64,000 nucleotides of DNA, from contig NZ_KQ948150.1 in assembly GCF_001513955.1 (NCBI RefSeq), positions 558,001 through 622,000 on the forward strand. The letters are read 5' to 3'. The DNA is from Streptomyces pseudovenezuelae (GTDB lineage Bacteria; Actinomycetota; Actinomycetes; Streptomycetales; Streptomycetaceae). This document shows positions 41,315 to 49,860 of the stretch, one piece after another; within the stretch, counting starts at the first letter, position 1, and every line of letters starts with the position of its first letter. The notes below the pieces were generated by a model that was not told where the DNA came from, made no database searches, and was given only the letters and a program-made list of their open reading frames with translations. A program made the position numbers and the translations under genes.

Positions 41315-42342
41315 CCGCATCCGAACCCGTCCAGGTGGGCGGACTTGACGGGACGTTGTTCCGCGCGGAAGCCATCGCGCCCGAAACAGCCGAGTTCAAC
41401 CTGCGACTTCGCGAGCTGGTGAAGGGCCTGCCCGGACCCGAATCGGGAGGCGGCATTCCGAGGCCTCCCACGCAGCCTTCGGAGCGGGCACGCACCATCC
41501 GGACAACCGGACGGGGCGGTCACGAACTGCCCTTGCGGGTCATCGCTCCGGACCGCCCCAAGGGCGTCTACCTGCACTTCCACGGCGGCGGGTTCGTCAG
41601 CGGCAGCGCGGCGCAGTCGGACCAGGAGCTGGAACGGATCGCGCGGAACACCGGTCTCGCCTGCGTCGACGTGGACTACCGCCTGGCACCCACGCACCCT
41701 CACCCGGCGGCATGGGACGACGCCGAATCCGCGGCGCTGTGGCTGATCGAGAATGCGAAGTCGGAGTTCGGAACCGATGCGCTCGCGATCGGCGGCCTGT
41801 CGGCGGGCGCGACACTAGCGGCCTCCGTCCTGGTCAGGCTGCGCGAACGACGGGGGTCCACCGGGTTCCAGGCGGCGAACCTGGTCTTCGGGAATTTCGA
41901 CCTCTCGATGACCCCGAGCCAGACGCTGATCGGTGCCGACGCGGTGCCGGTTTCGGTGGACATGATCCGAGCGTGTACCGATGCGGTCGCGCCCCGGAGC
42001 GACCGGCGCCAGGACCCGGACCTGTCGCCTCTGTTCGCGGATCTGCGGGATCTCCCGTCGGCGTTGTTCACGGTGGGAACTCTGGATCCGTTTCTGGACG
42101 ACTCGTTGTTCATGCACGCCCGCTGGATCGCGGCCGGCAACCAGGCCGAAATAGCCGTCTATCCCGGCGGCGGGCATGGCTTCACCGAAGCCCCCATCCC
42201 TCTCGCGGACCAGGCGAACGACCGCATCGACGCCTTTCTCCGCCAGGTCGGGCGCGACCCTCAGGGGAGTCCGCGATCGGTTGACCCAACGAGCATGCGG
42301 AGGTGCAGTGATGACGGCGATTTCCACGACGAGCAGCTCTGA
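41311..42342 (+). CDS. HSL-family alpha/beta hydrolase (esterase 2)
   Basis: This is a 343-residue esterase, paralogue of esterase 1 at 12.8 kb. HGGGF (H91-G94), nucleophile GLSAGA (S164), acid in GTLDPFLDD and histidine in GGGHGF are present. The start overlaps the luciferase-like stop (ATGA). The last about 20 codons overlap the flavin reductase start by 32 bases and are not shared with esterase 1, so the natural stop may have been lost and the frame extended. Likely hydrolyses the ester produced by the preceding monooxygenase. Confidence 0.88.
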   Translation: MTASEPVQVGGLDGTLFRAEAIAPETAEFNLRLRELVKGLPGPESGGGIPRPPTQPSERARTIRTTGRGGHELPLRVIAPDRPKGVYLHFHGGGFVSGSAAQSDQELERIARNTGLACVDVDYRLAPTHPHPAAWDDAESAALWLIENAKSEFGTDALAIGGLSAGATLAASVLVRLRERRGSTGFQAANLVFGNFDLSMTPSQTLIGADAVPVSVDMIRACTDAVAPRSDRRQDPDLSPLFADLRDLPSALFTVGTLDPFLDDSLFMHARWIAAGNQAEIAVYPGGGHGFTEAPIPLADQANDRIDAFLRQVGRDPQGSPRSVDPTSMRRCSDDGDFHDEQL

Positions 42343-42832
42343 TGCGGACTACCTGGCACGGATGTTCCGTGACGCGATGGCCCAAGTCGTCACGCCGGTA
42401 ACGGTCGTGACGGGAATACAGGAGGGAGTTCCGCACGGTACGACGGTCAGCGCGTTCACGTCCCTGTCGCTGTCACCTCCGATGGTTCTCGTCTCCCTGG
42501 ACCGGACGAGCGAGCTGTTGAGCATCGTGGGTCGGTCCGGCCGGTTCGGCGTCAACGTGCTGGGTTCGGCACACTCGGATGTCGCCCTGCGCTTCGCCCG
42601 CAAGGGCGGGGCGGCCAAGTTCGCGGACACCCGGTGGCTGCTCGACCACAGACTGCCGCGGCTACCGAACGCGCTCGGCTGGCTGGCATGCGAGATCGAG
42701 CAAATGGTCGACGGCGGTGACCATGTCGTGCTGCTGGGCAAGGTCCTGCACACCGACCAGCACGACGGTTCGCCTCTGACCTACCACGCGCGAACATTTG
42801 GCACCCATACGCGGCTCGACCGCGACCCGTGA
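42311..42832 (+). CDS. Flavin reductase (HpaC/FMN-reductase-like domain)
   Basis: This is a 173-residue split-barrel flavin reductase: AQVVTPVTVVTGIQEGVPHG, then TVSAFTSLSLSPPMVLVSLD, then GRFGVNVLGSAHSDVALRFA and the terminal YHARTFGTH. It supplies reduced FMN to the luciferase-like enzyme encoded two genes earlier; together they make a two-component monooxygenase. ATG 42311 lies inside the end of esterase 2. GTG 42308 is one codon upstream in frame. Confidence 0.9.
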   Translation: MTAISTTSSSDADYLARMFRDAMAQVVTPVTVVTGIQEGVPHGTTVSAFTSLSLSPPMVLVSLDRTSELLSIVGRSGRFGVNVLGSAHSDVALRFARKGGAAKFADTRWLLDHRLPRLPNALGWLACEIEQMVDGGDHVVLLGKVLHTDQHDGSPLTYHARTFGTHTRLDRDP

Positions 42833-42876
42833 TCGTGGAGGAACCGGAGTGAACTGCAACTGCACCTCGCTCCGGC

Positions 42877-42910
42877 TTAACAAGCAGCGTCACTGCCGCC
42901 TGCCTGTTAA
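42877..42910 (+). terminator. Hairpin after the flavin reductase
   Basis: TTAACAAGCAG (42877-42887) pairs with CTGCCTGTTAA (42900-42910) with one mismatch across 12 bases, 45 bases after the reductase stop. It marks the end of the catabolic island. Bases 42911-43132 show nothing further. Confidence 0.55.
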
Positions 42911-43132
42911 CGTCCTGCGGTGATCTCTTTGGGGGAGCCCGCGCTCTTCACGCGCCTGCGTGATGCGCTGCGCGATGTCCGGCGGGTACGCCCGCGGAAC
43001 ATCGTTTCTCGCGACCGTGTGACTATAGCTCGGCATCCACCGGCCCCGGCAAGCCGGTTCAGTCTGCTCAGGAAGTGCTCACGCCCTCGCGTACACGCGG
43101 CCGGAGTTTGTTGAGCATGGCGTCTTGTCCCG

Positions 43133-43789
43133 TCAAGCCGGGCTCCGGTGGCGCTGGCGGCGCTGCGTCGCGCTGATCAGGATTCCGATGAGCACCGCCA
43201 GATCGGCCGCGCCATCGGCGTCGTCGGCCCAGCGGGTGACCTGCAGCGGGTGCGCCTGGTCGAGGCACGCACCGTCACAGGCCAGGACGAAGGCGAGCGC
43301 CAGCATGGCCGCGCGGGCGTTGCCGTCCTCGAACGGATGGAAGAAAAGGACGTCGAGGTACGTCCGAGCAGCGCGCGAAGGCAGGGGCAGATCCGGCTGG
43401 GTGCTCTGGGACAGGCACTGTTCGAACCGGGCGGCTGTGTCGGCCGCGAGGCCGTAGCGCTCTCGTCCGCCCTTCGCGAAGGCCGGCAGGGTACGGAAGC
43501 CGACAGGGTCGCGGTGCAGCACGTACCGCTGCCACCCCGTCAGGAGAGCGAAGTTCAGCTGCCTGCCCTCCTGCGCGTCGGCGAGAGCTCGATCGAGGGC
43601 TGTGAGAACCCGCGCGGTCCCTTCGGGGTCGCGGTCGCCGCGCGTCGCGGTGAAGTAGTCCCGGACGCCGTCGGCCGCGGGTGGTCCCGCAGCGGCGCGC
43701 TCGCCGCTCCAGCGCGGCCAGGGGACCGTCGTACGGATGCTCAACCAGGCGGCCAGGGAGTCCTGTTGGTCCACGGGGGCGGAAGTCAT
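43133..43789 (-). CDS. Fic/DOC domain protein with incomplete motif
   Basis: This is a 218-residue protein containing HPFEDGNARAAM. Canonical Fic AMP-transferases read HPFxDGNxRxxR; here the last Arg is Met while the catalytic His, Asp, Gly, Asn and first Arg remain. The rest is helical as in Fic folds (TYLDVLFFHPFEDGNARAAM). The start overlaps the stop of the upstream partner (ATGA). Loss of the second Arg may weaken nucleotide phosphate binding or change the donor. I see no inhibitory (S/T)xxxE(G/N) motif in it. Confidence 0.75.
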   Translation of the reverse strand: MTSAPVDQQDSLAAWLSIRTTVPWPRWSGERAAAGPPAADGVRDYFTATRGDRDPEGTARVLTALDRALADAQEGRQLNFALLTGWQRYVLHRDPVGFRTLPAFAKGGRERYGLAADTAARFEQCLSQSTQPDLPLPSRAARTYLDVLFFHPFEDGNARAAMLALAFVLACDGACLDQAHPLQVTRWADDADGAADLAVLIGILISATQRRQRHRSPA

Positions 43790-44445
43790 GCTCGGTGTTC
43801 CACGGTTTGGGCGAACCGTGAACTCACCGAGTCGACCACCGTGGCGTCCGGTGCGACCCAGCTGTCGAAGCGGCCGCCGACCGCGCTCTCGACGATCTCC
43901 CGAGCCCGCTCCTGGGGTATGCCGTTACGGGTGAGGAACCAGGTGAGGACCTGCATGCAGTGCCGGTACCAGCCACTCTCGGCCTGGGTCCGGTCAGCCA
44001 CCACGGTGACCAGCCGCGCGCATGCCCGCTCCCAGTGCCAGGGGTCCTCCAAGGGCTTTGGCGGTGCGAGGGCGGCGAAGCGCTCTGCCAATTCCTCCAG
44101 CCAGTCCCGCCATTCGAGCAGGGCCGCGACGACCAGCGCGGAGGTCTCGTCCGCTGTCGTCACGGAATGGGAGGCACAGCACCACACGCCGACGACTCCG
44201 CCGTCGGTGTCTCCCTCGCCCACGGACCAGTTCCATCCGCGGGCCCAGCGGCCGTATCGCTCCACCAGGAAGTCGGTGACCGGATCCAAGGAAGACCGAC
44301 CGCTCTCCTTCGCGGTGTCCGCACGGGGCAGCAGGGGTGCGACACACTCGGCCAACGCCCTCGCGGCATCCTCGTCAAGCTCGAACGGATGACCCAACGG
44401 ATCTACTTCTGCCCAGGTCAGTGAATACGCCCACAGCTCAGTCAC
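43786..44445 (-). CDS. Hypothetical partner of the Fic protein
   Basis: This is a 219-residue soluble protein rich in Trp (about a dozen, e.g. WARGWNWSVGEG, WRDWLEELAERFAAL, DPWHWERACARL). I know no named family. It is translationally coupled to the Fic gene (overlapping ATGA), suggesting a functional pair such as modifier and target or antidote. It starts at ATG 44445, 46 bases after the convergent-looking LysR stop on the same strand. Confidence 0.65.
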   Translation of the reverse strand: MTELWAYSLTWAEVDPLGHPFELDEDAARALAECVAPLLPRADTAKESGRSSLDPVTDFLVERYGRWARGWNWSVGEGDTDGGVVGVWCCASHSVTTADETSALVVAALLEWRDWLEELAERFAALAPPKPLEDPWHWERACARLVTVVADRTQAESGWYRHCMQVLTWFLTRNGIPQERAREIVESAVGGRFDSWVAPDATVVDSVSSRFAQTVEHRA

Positions 44446-44490
44446 CAGGCCACTCTGCCGTGTGCACCCCCTCGAACACCAACCCAGGTG

Positions 44491-45396
44491 TCAGGGCGTT
44501 CGGGCCGCGGCGATGTCGCGGAGCAGTCCGGCGAAGGTCAGGGCTGCAGGGGTGAGCGCGTGGTCGGCCATGCGCACCAGGAGGATGCGGCGGATCGGGC
44601 CCGGCGGCCGGAGAGGCTGGACGGTGACGCCGGGCCGGATGCCCTCCAGGGCCAGGGTGGGGGCGAGGGCGACACCGATGCCGGCGGCGACCATGGCCTG
44701 GGCTTCCTGGTAGTCGTGGGCCTCGTAGGCGATGTGGGGCTCGAAGCCGACGGCGCGGCAGCCGCGGACAAGGGCTTCGGCCACCGGGTGATGGTCGGCG
44801 CGGGTGATCCAGGGGTCGTGTGCGAAGTCGGCGAGTGAGGCGGCGTCGCGTCCGGCGAGGGGATGGCGGTCGCTGACGAGTAGGGCGGGCGGGTCGTCGA
44901 GGAGGGGGGTGACGACGATGTCCTCGCGGTCGATTCGGCTCCAGTCGTAGTCCCACATCAGCGACATCTCGATCTCCCGGTTCTCCAGCATCGCCCAGAG
45001 CCCGGCGATGCGGGCGCTGCGGACGGTCAGCCGTACGTCGGGATGGGCGTCCCGGAAGGCGATCACGGCCTGCGGGAGGAGCGAGGCGCCGACCGTGGGG
45101 AAGGTGCCGATGCGCAGGGTGCCCGCGCGCAGGCCGGCGAAATCGGCGAGTTCGTTCTCCGCGGCCTGCAGTTCGCGTTCGATGCGCTGCCCTCGTTCGG
45201 CCAGTGCCCGTCCGGCGTCGGTGACGGTGACACCCCGGGCGTGGCGTTCCAGCAAGGGCTGTCCTGCCTCCGCTTCCAGGCGGCTGATCTGCTGCGACAC
45301 CGCTGACGGGGTGTAGTTGAGGGCGCGGGCGGTCGCCGTCACGGAGCCGCGCCGGGCGACCTCGGTGAACAGCAGGATGCGCCGGACGTCGAGCAT
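44491..45396 (-). CDS. LysR family regulator
   Basis: This is a 301-residue LysR protein: N-terminal helix-turn-helix (RRILLFTEVARRGSVTATAR ... AVSQQISRLEAEAGQPLLER) and substrate-binding domain (LRIGTFPTVGASLLPQAVIA). It is divergent from the PrpF-DctA operon across 146 bases, the typical arrangement for a LysR activator of that operon. The effector is probably a di- or tricarboxylate (inference). Confidence 0.9.
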   Translation of the reverse strand: MLDVRRILLFTEVARRGSVTATARALNYTPSAVSQQISRLEAEAGQPLLERHARGVTVTDAGRALAERGQRIERELQAAENELADFAGLRAGTLRIGTFPTVGASLLPQAVIAFRDAHPDVRLTVRSARIAGLWAMLENREIEMSLMWDYDWSRIDREDIVVTPLLDDPPALLVSDRHPLAGRDAASLADFAHDPWITRADHHPVAEALVRGCRAVGFEPHIAYEAHDYQEAQAMVAAGIGVALAPTLALEGIRPGVTVQPLRPPGPIRRILLVRMADHALTPAALTFAGLLRDIAAARTP

Positions 45397-45542
45397 GCCC
45401 CCACCTCCAGCGTTCAGTTCACCTTAATGCCCATGCAGATTTCCGAGATTGTACTTCACGCTGCCGTAACCCACCGTGGAGGACACCACGCACGGCGAGA
45501 CCGGCGGTGGACTTCCCCTTCCATGCTTGTGAGGAGTCAGTT

Positions 45543-46661
45543 GTGCTGCGTCTGCAGGGCGAGATGATCCGCGGAGGAACCAGCAAGTGCTGGATCTTCG
45601 ACCATCGCGACGTGGCCGCCACGGGCGTGGACGTCGACGCCCTCCTGCTGGCCGCCTTCAACGCCGCCGACCCCCGCCAGATCGACGGCGTCGGCGGCGC
45701 CTCCTCCACCACCTCCAAGGCCGCCGTCGTCCAGGCGTCGACCCGGCCCGGGGTGGACGTCGAGTACGCCTTCGCGCAGGTCGGCATCGGCGACGAGCGA
45801 GTGGAGTGGGCCAGCAACTGCGGCAACTGCGCCACCGCCGTGGCCCTGTACGCCGTCCACCACGATCTCGTACCGATCACACCGGACACCACCACCGTCC
45901 GCATGCTCAACGTCAACACCGGGGCCCGCCTCACGGGCACCATCCCCACCCCTGCGGGTGTGGCCCCGGAGGAGGGCAGGGCCCTGGTGCCGGGTACCGC
46001 CGCCCCGGGCGTGCCGGTCCTGCTCGGCTTTCAGGACCCGGCGGGCTCGACGACCGGCCGTGCCCTGCCGACCGGCCGGGCACTGGACGAACTGACCGGC
46101 CCGGACGGTCCCGTCGAGGCATCCCTGGTGGACGCCGGCGCGCCGGCCGCGCTGTTCGAGGCCAAGGCGTTCGGCCTCGACGGCACGGAATCCCTCACCG
46201 CGTTCGCCACCGCGGTACCCGCGCTGACACTGCTGCGCCGTCAGGCAGCACTGGCCATGGGCCTGGCCCGTGAGGGCGATCCGGTCAGCCACGCGGTGCC
46301 GAAGGTGGGCATCGTCGCGCGGCCCGCCCGCTACCGCACCACCCAGGGCATACTCGTCAACCAGGACGAGTACGACCTGGCCGTGCGCATGGTCTCCATG
46401 CACGCCCCGCACCCCGCGATCGGCCTCACCTCCGCCGTGGCCCTCGCCACGGCCGCCGCCACCCCCGGCACCCTCGCCCACCGCGTCGCCCGGCAGACCG
46501 CCGAGGGCACGCTGCGCCTGGGCACCCCCGCCGGCGTGATCACCACCCGAGCCGTACCCGCACCGGACGGCGCGTCCCCCACGGTGCTGCTGCACCGCGC
46601 CGCCCGGCGTATCGCCCGAGCCGAACTCCTCGTTCCCGTCCTGGAAGGACGCCCCGCATGA
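45543..46661 (+). CDS. PrpF family protein (4-oxalomesaconate tautomerase / aconitate isomerase type)
   Basis: This is a 372-residue protein with the two-domain diaminopimelate-epimerase-like fold of PrpF: MIRGGTSKCWIFDHRD, then DGVGGASSTTSKAAVVQAST and WASNCGNCATAVALYAV (the Ser/Cys-rich second motif). Family members isomerise or tautomerise C=C bonds in tricarboxylates (2-methyl-aconitate in PrpF, 4-oxalomesaconate in GalD). GTG 45543, preceded by GAGGAG, is chosen; an earlier in-frame start lacks a ribosome site. The stop overlaps the DctA start. Coupling with a dicarboxylate symporter suggests catabolism of an imported organic acid. Confidence 0.9.
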   Translation: MLRLQGEMIRGGTSKCWIFDHRDVAATGVDVDALLLAAFNAADPRQIDGVGGASSTTSKAAVVQASTRPGVDVEYAFAQVGIGDERVEWASNCGNCATAVALYAVHHDLVPITPDTTTVRMLNVNTGARLTGTIPTPAGVAPEEGRALVPGTAAPGVPVLLGFQDPAGSTTGRALPTGRALDELTGPDGPVEASLVDAGAPAALFEAKAFGLDGTESLTAFATAVPALTLLRRQAALAMGLAREGDPVSHAVPKVGIVARPARYRTTQGILVNQDEYDLAVRMVSMHAPHPAIGLTSAVALATAAATPGTLAHRVARQTAEGTLRLGTPAGVITTRAVPAPDGASPTVLLHRAARRIARAELLVPVLEGRPA

Positions 46662-48055
46662 GCCGCAAAGACGCCGCCCCGGGTACCGTCACCGCATCAC
46701 CGGGCCGCATCCGCCGGATGCTGTCCCTCCTCTACGTCCAGTGCCTGATCGCCGTCCTCCTCGGCGCCGCAGTGGGCGGGCTGTGGCCGTCCGTCGGCGC
46801 AGACCTCAAGCCGCTCGGTGACGGGTTCATCGCGCTGGTGAAGATGTTCATCGCGCCGATCATCTTCTGCACGGTCGTCCACGGCATCGCCTCCATGGGC
46901 AACGCCCGCGCGGTGGGCCGCGTGAGCCTGAAGGCGCTGGTCTACTTCGAGGTGCTGACCACCGTGGCCATGGTGATCGGCCTGGTGGTCGTCAATGTCG
47001 TCAAGCCGGGCAGTGGTCTGCACATCGACCTCTCGACCCTGTCCACCGACGGCCTGCCGCCGGAGGCGACCACGACCCACGAGGGCTTCGCCGCCTTCCT
47101 CCTCGCCATCATCCCGGCCACCTTGGTCAGCGCCCTGACCGGCAACGAGATCCTGCCGGTGCTGCTGGTGTCGGTGCTGTTCGGATTCGGCCTGCACGCC
47201 AGCGGAGAGGCCGGCCTGGGCATCGCCCGGGGCATCGAGAAGTTCTCCACGGTCCTGTTCACGCTCATCCGCTGGATCATGCGGCTCGCCCCCGTCGGCG
47301 CGTTCGGCTCGATGGCCTTCACCATCGGCAACTACGGCCTGGGCACCCTGCGCCATCTGTCCCTGCTGGTCGGCTCGTTCTGGCTGACCGCCCTCTTCTT
47401 CGTCCTGGTCGTCCTCGGGACCGTCATGCGCCTGAACGGACTGCGGCTGCTGCCCTTCCTGCGCTACATCAAGGAAGAGCTGCTGATCGTCCTGGGCACC
47501 TCCTCCACCGAGCCCGTCCTGCCGCGCATGATGGCCAAGCTCCAGCACGCGGGCGCCTCGAAACCGGTCGTCGGCATCACGCTGCCCGCCGGGTACTCCT
47601 TCAACCTCGACGGCACCGCCATCTACCTGACCATGGGCTCGGTCTTCCTCGCCCAGGCCCTCGGCATCGACCTCAGCCTCACCCAGCAGCTGACCATGCT
47701 CGCCGTCATGTTGCTCACCTCCAAGGGCGCCGCAGGCGTCACGGGCTCCGGCTTCATCGCCCTGGCCGCCACGCTCAGCGCCGTCCCGCACGTCCCGGTC
47801 GCCGCCCTCGCGCTGATCTTCGGTGTCGACCGGTTCATGTCCGAAGCCCGCGCCCTGACCAGCCTGGTCGGCAACGGCGTTGCCACGCTGGCCGTAGCAC
47901 GCTGGGAGGGAGAGCTCGACGAGGACCGCGCCAAGGCCGTCCTGCGCGGCGAGATCCCCTACGTCCCTGCCCCCGCTCCGTCCGCGGTGACAGCCGAGCC
48001 TGATGCCGAGCAGACGCCCGTACCGATCCGTGACCGCGTGCCCGCCGCGGGCTGA
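46658..48055 (+). CDS. Dicarboxylate:cation symporter, DctA/GltP type
   Basis: This is a 465-residue DAACS transporter. The conserved serine-rich hairpin (LGTSSTEPVLPRMMAKL), the cation/substrate region GYSFNLDGTAIYLTMGSVF and LTSKGAAGVTGSGFIALAAT, then DRFMSEARALTSLVGNGVAT are all diagnostic. About eight membrane spans plus two re-entrant loops. It imports C4-dicarboxylates such as succinate, fumarate or malate, or a related acid processed by the PrpF homologue with which it overlaps (ATGA). Confidence 0.93.
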   Translation: MSRKDAAPGTVTASPGRIRRMLSLLYVQCLIAVLLGAAVGGLWPSVGADLKPLGDGFIALVKMFIAPIIFCTVVHGIASMGNARAVGRVSLKALVYFEVLTTVAMVIGLVVVNVVKPGSGLHIDLSTLSTDGLPPEATTTHEGFAAFLLAIIPATLVSALTGNEILPVLLVSVLFGFGLHASGEAGLGIARGIEKFSTVLFTLIRWIMRLAPVGAFGSMAFTIGNYGLGTLRHLSLLVGSFWLTALFFVLVVLGTVMRLNGLRLLPFLRYIKEELLIVLGTSSTEPVLPRMMAKLQHAGASKPVVGITLPAGYSFNLDGTAIYLTMGSVFLAQALGIDLSLTQQLTMLAVMLLTSKGAAGVTGSGFIALAATLSAVPHVPVAALALIFGVDRFMSEARALTSLVGNGVATLAVARWEGELDEDRAKAVLRGEIPYVPAPAPSAVTAEPDAEQTPVPIRDRVPAAG

Positions 48056-48060
48056 CGTCG

Positions 48061-48108
48061 CATGGAGGGGCCGGCCCGGAGCGTGTGCTCCGGGCCGGCC
48101 CCTCCATG
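48061..48108. terminator. Strong hairpin between DctA and the aldo/keto reductase
   Basis: A perfect 22-base-pair stem (48061-48082 with 48087-48108; outer arm CATGGAGGGGCC, inner arm CGGAGC) closes a GTGT loop, starting 5 bases after the DctA stop and ending 25 bases before the converging reductase stop. It serves both genes. Confidence 0.88.
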
Positions 48109-48133
48109 TCGGAATCCAGTGCTGTAACCCTGG

Positions 48134-49066
48134 CTAGGGCACCTTGTAACCGGCGGCGCGGAACAGTTCGTACCATTCCGATCGGGTGAGCTGGATGTCG
48201 GAACCGAGCGCGGCGGCCGTGACGCGTTCCGGCGTGGTCGTGCCGAGCACGACCTGCATCTGCGCGGGATGGCGCGTGATCCAGGCGACCGCGATCGCCT
48301 CGGCCGGTACGCCGTACTTGTCGCTCAGCCGGTCGATCACCGCGTTCAACTCGGGGAAGCGGTCGGAACCGAGGAACGGGCCGTCGAAGAATCCGGCCTG
48401 GAAAGGCGACCACGCCTGGATGGTGATGTCGTGCAGACGGCAGTAGTCGACGATCCCGTCATCACGGACGACCGACTGATCGAGGCCCTGCATGTTCGCC
48501 GCGACGCCCTGCGCGATCATCGGGGCGTGAGTGATCGACAGCTGCAGCTGGTTCGCCACGATGGGTTGTGTCACGTGCTTGCGCAGCAGGTCGAGTTGCC
48601 GGGGGGTCTGGTTGGAGACGCCGAAGGCGCGTACCTTGCCTGCCGCCGACAGCTCGTCGAAGGCGCGGGCCACCTCCTCCGGCTCGACGAGAGCGTCGGG
48701 CCGGTGCAGCAGCAGGATGTCGAGATAGTCCGTGCCCAGTGCCTTGAGTGAGCCGTTCACGGACTCGATGATGTGGTCGTAGGAGAAGTCGAAGTACGGC
48801 CCGTCCTTGACGATGCCGGCCTTCGTCTGGATGACGAACTGCTCACGCTCCGACGAGCTGAGCTTCATGGCTTCGGCGAACCGACGCTCGCAACCGTGGT
48901 CGTCCGTGCCGTAGACGTCGGCGTGATCGAGGAACGTGATGCCGTGGTCGCGCGCGGTGTTCACGAGCCTGCGCACCGCGTCGTCGGTCATGTCCTGGAT
49001 GCGCATCAGTCCAAGGACGACGTTGGGGACCACCATGTCGGTGCCGGGCAGGGTGAAGGTCTTCAT
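48134..49066 (-). CDS. Aldo/keto reductase (YdhF-like)
   Basis: This is a 310-residue NADPH-dependent aldo/keto reductase. The catalytic tetrad is visible: Asp and Tyr in FLDHADVYG, Lys in IQTKAGIV, His in LLHRPD. The cofactor region VVLGTTTPERVTAAA near the C-terminus is typical. It resembles the YdhF/AKR11-15 group with unknown natural substrates. Stands alone; its relation to the neighbours is unclear. Confidence 0.9.
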   Translation of the reverse strand: MKTFTLPGTDMVVPNVVLGLMRIQDMTDDAVRRLVNTARDHGITFLDHADVYGTDDHGCERRFAEAMKLSSSEREQFVIQTKAGIVKDGPYFDFSYDHIIESVNGSLKALGTDYLDILLLHRPDALVEPEEVARAFDELSAAGKVRAFGVSNQTPRQLDLLRKHVTQPIVANQLQLSITHAPMIAQGVAANMQGLDQSVVRDDGIVDYCRLHDITIQAWSPFQAGFFDGPFLGSDRFPELNAVIDRLSDKYGVPAEAIAVAWITRHPAQMQVVLGTTTPERVTAAALGSDIQLTRSEWYELFRAAGYKVP

Positions 49067-49860
49067 GTGACTCTTTCGCTGTGACGTGAACGTTTCAGGC
49101 GGAAGGCAGGGCCCTGGGGAGGGGGGTGACGACGAGCGCCGACGCGGGCGCCAGGGCAGGAGGGCGAGGCCGAGCCTGGTGCGGTGCTCAAGCTCTTCTC
49201 GGCTGGAGCCGTCTAGCGACGCCGACGTTCACCCACCGGGACGGCGGCTTCGGACGACGGAACGGGGTAGGGACCGATCGCCTCGACGCCCGACCGGCGG
49301 GCGGGGCCATGTGCGGAGACCGTCCGGTCACCGAGGGTGCGATGCTGCATGAGCCTCCTCCTCCGGACGCCTCGGCGAGTGCACGGTGCAGGGCGACCTC
49401 GCGTGCCCACTCTAGAAATCGCCGATCCAGAAATCCAACAGTTGTTGGTTCTGATATTGAGAACCCCCGGATGTAAATGGATCCGCGTCAGACGGCGAGC
49501 GGCCCTGAGCGCTATGTCGTCCGTCGGTGTGAGGCTGCTCGATCCGGGACCCGTCCTGCCCGCGCGGCGGAGCGTCGGATCCCGTGACAGCCGGCTTCTC
49601 GCGGCGCAGGATGCAGTTCACCGGCCTGCGGATGCCGCAGGCGCGTCATGGCCCCCTCCCGGCGGCGGACATCGTGACGGGCCCACAGGCGACGAAACCG
49701 CTCGCTTTTCAGGCTCAGCTCGCCGACGAGCTGCGTCAGGCGCGGGTCGTCCGCGTCGGCACCGGCTGCTGCGCGCAACTGCGCGACCACACCGGCTGTG
49801 ACCTGCTCCCAGGCCATGTGCAGCCGCCGCGCGAGGGGATCGGGGGCGCTGGATGCGGCG
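49067..49860. other. Intergenic 0.8 kb with an A/T-rich promoter-like patch
   Basis: No frame here looks like a true gene. Bases 49415-49480 are clearly A/T richer than the surroundings and contain CCAACA-GT-TGTTGG (49435-49448), a 6-base inverted repeat that could be a regulator site, but no obvious gene starts next to it. It may be the leftover promoter of a lost gene. Confidence 0.4.
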
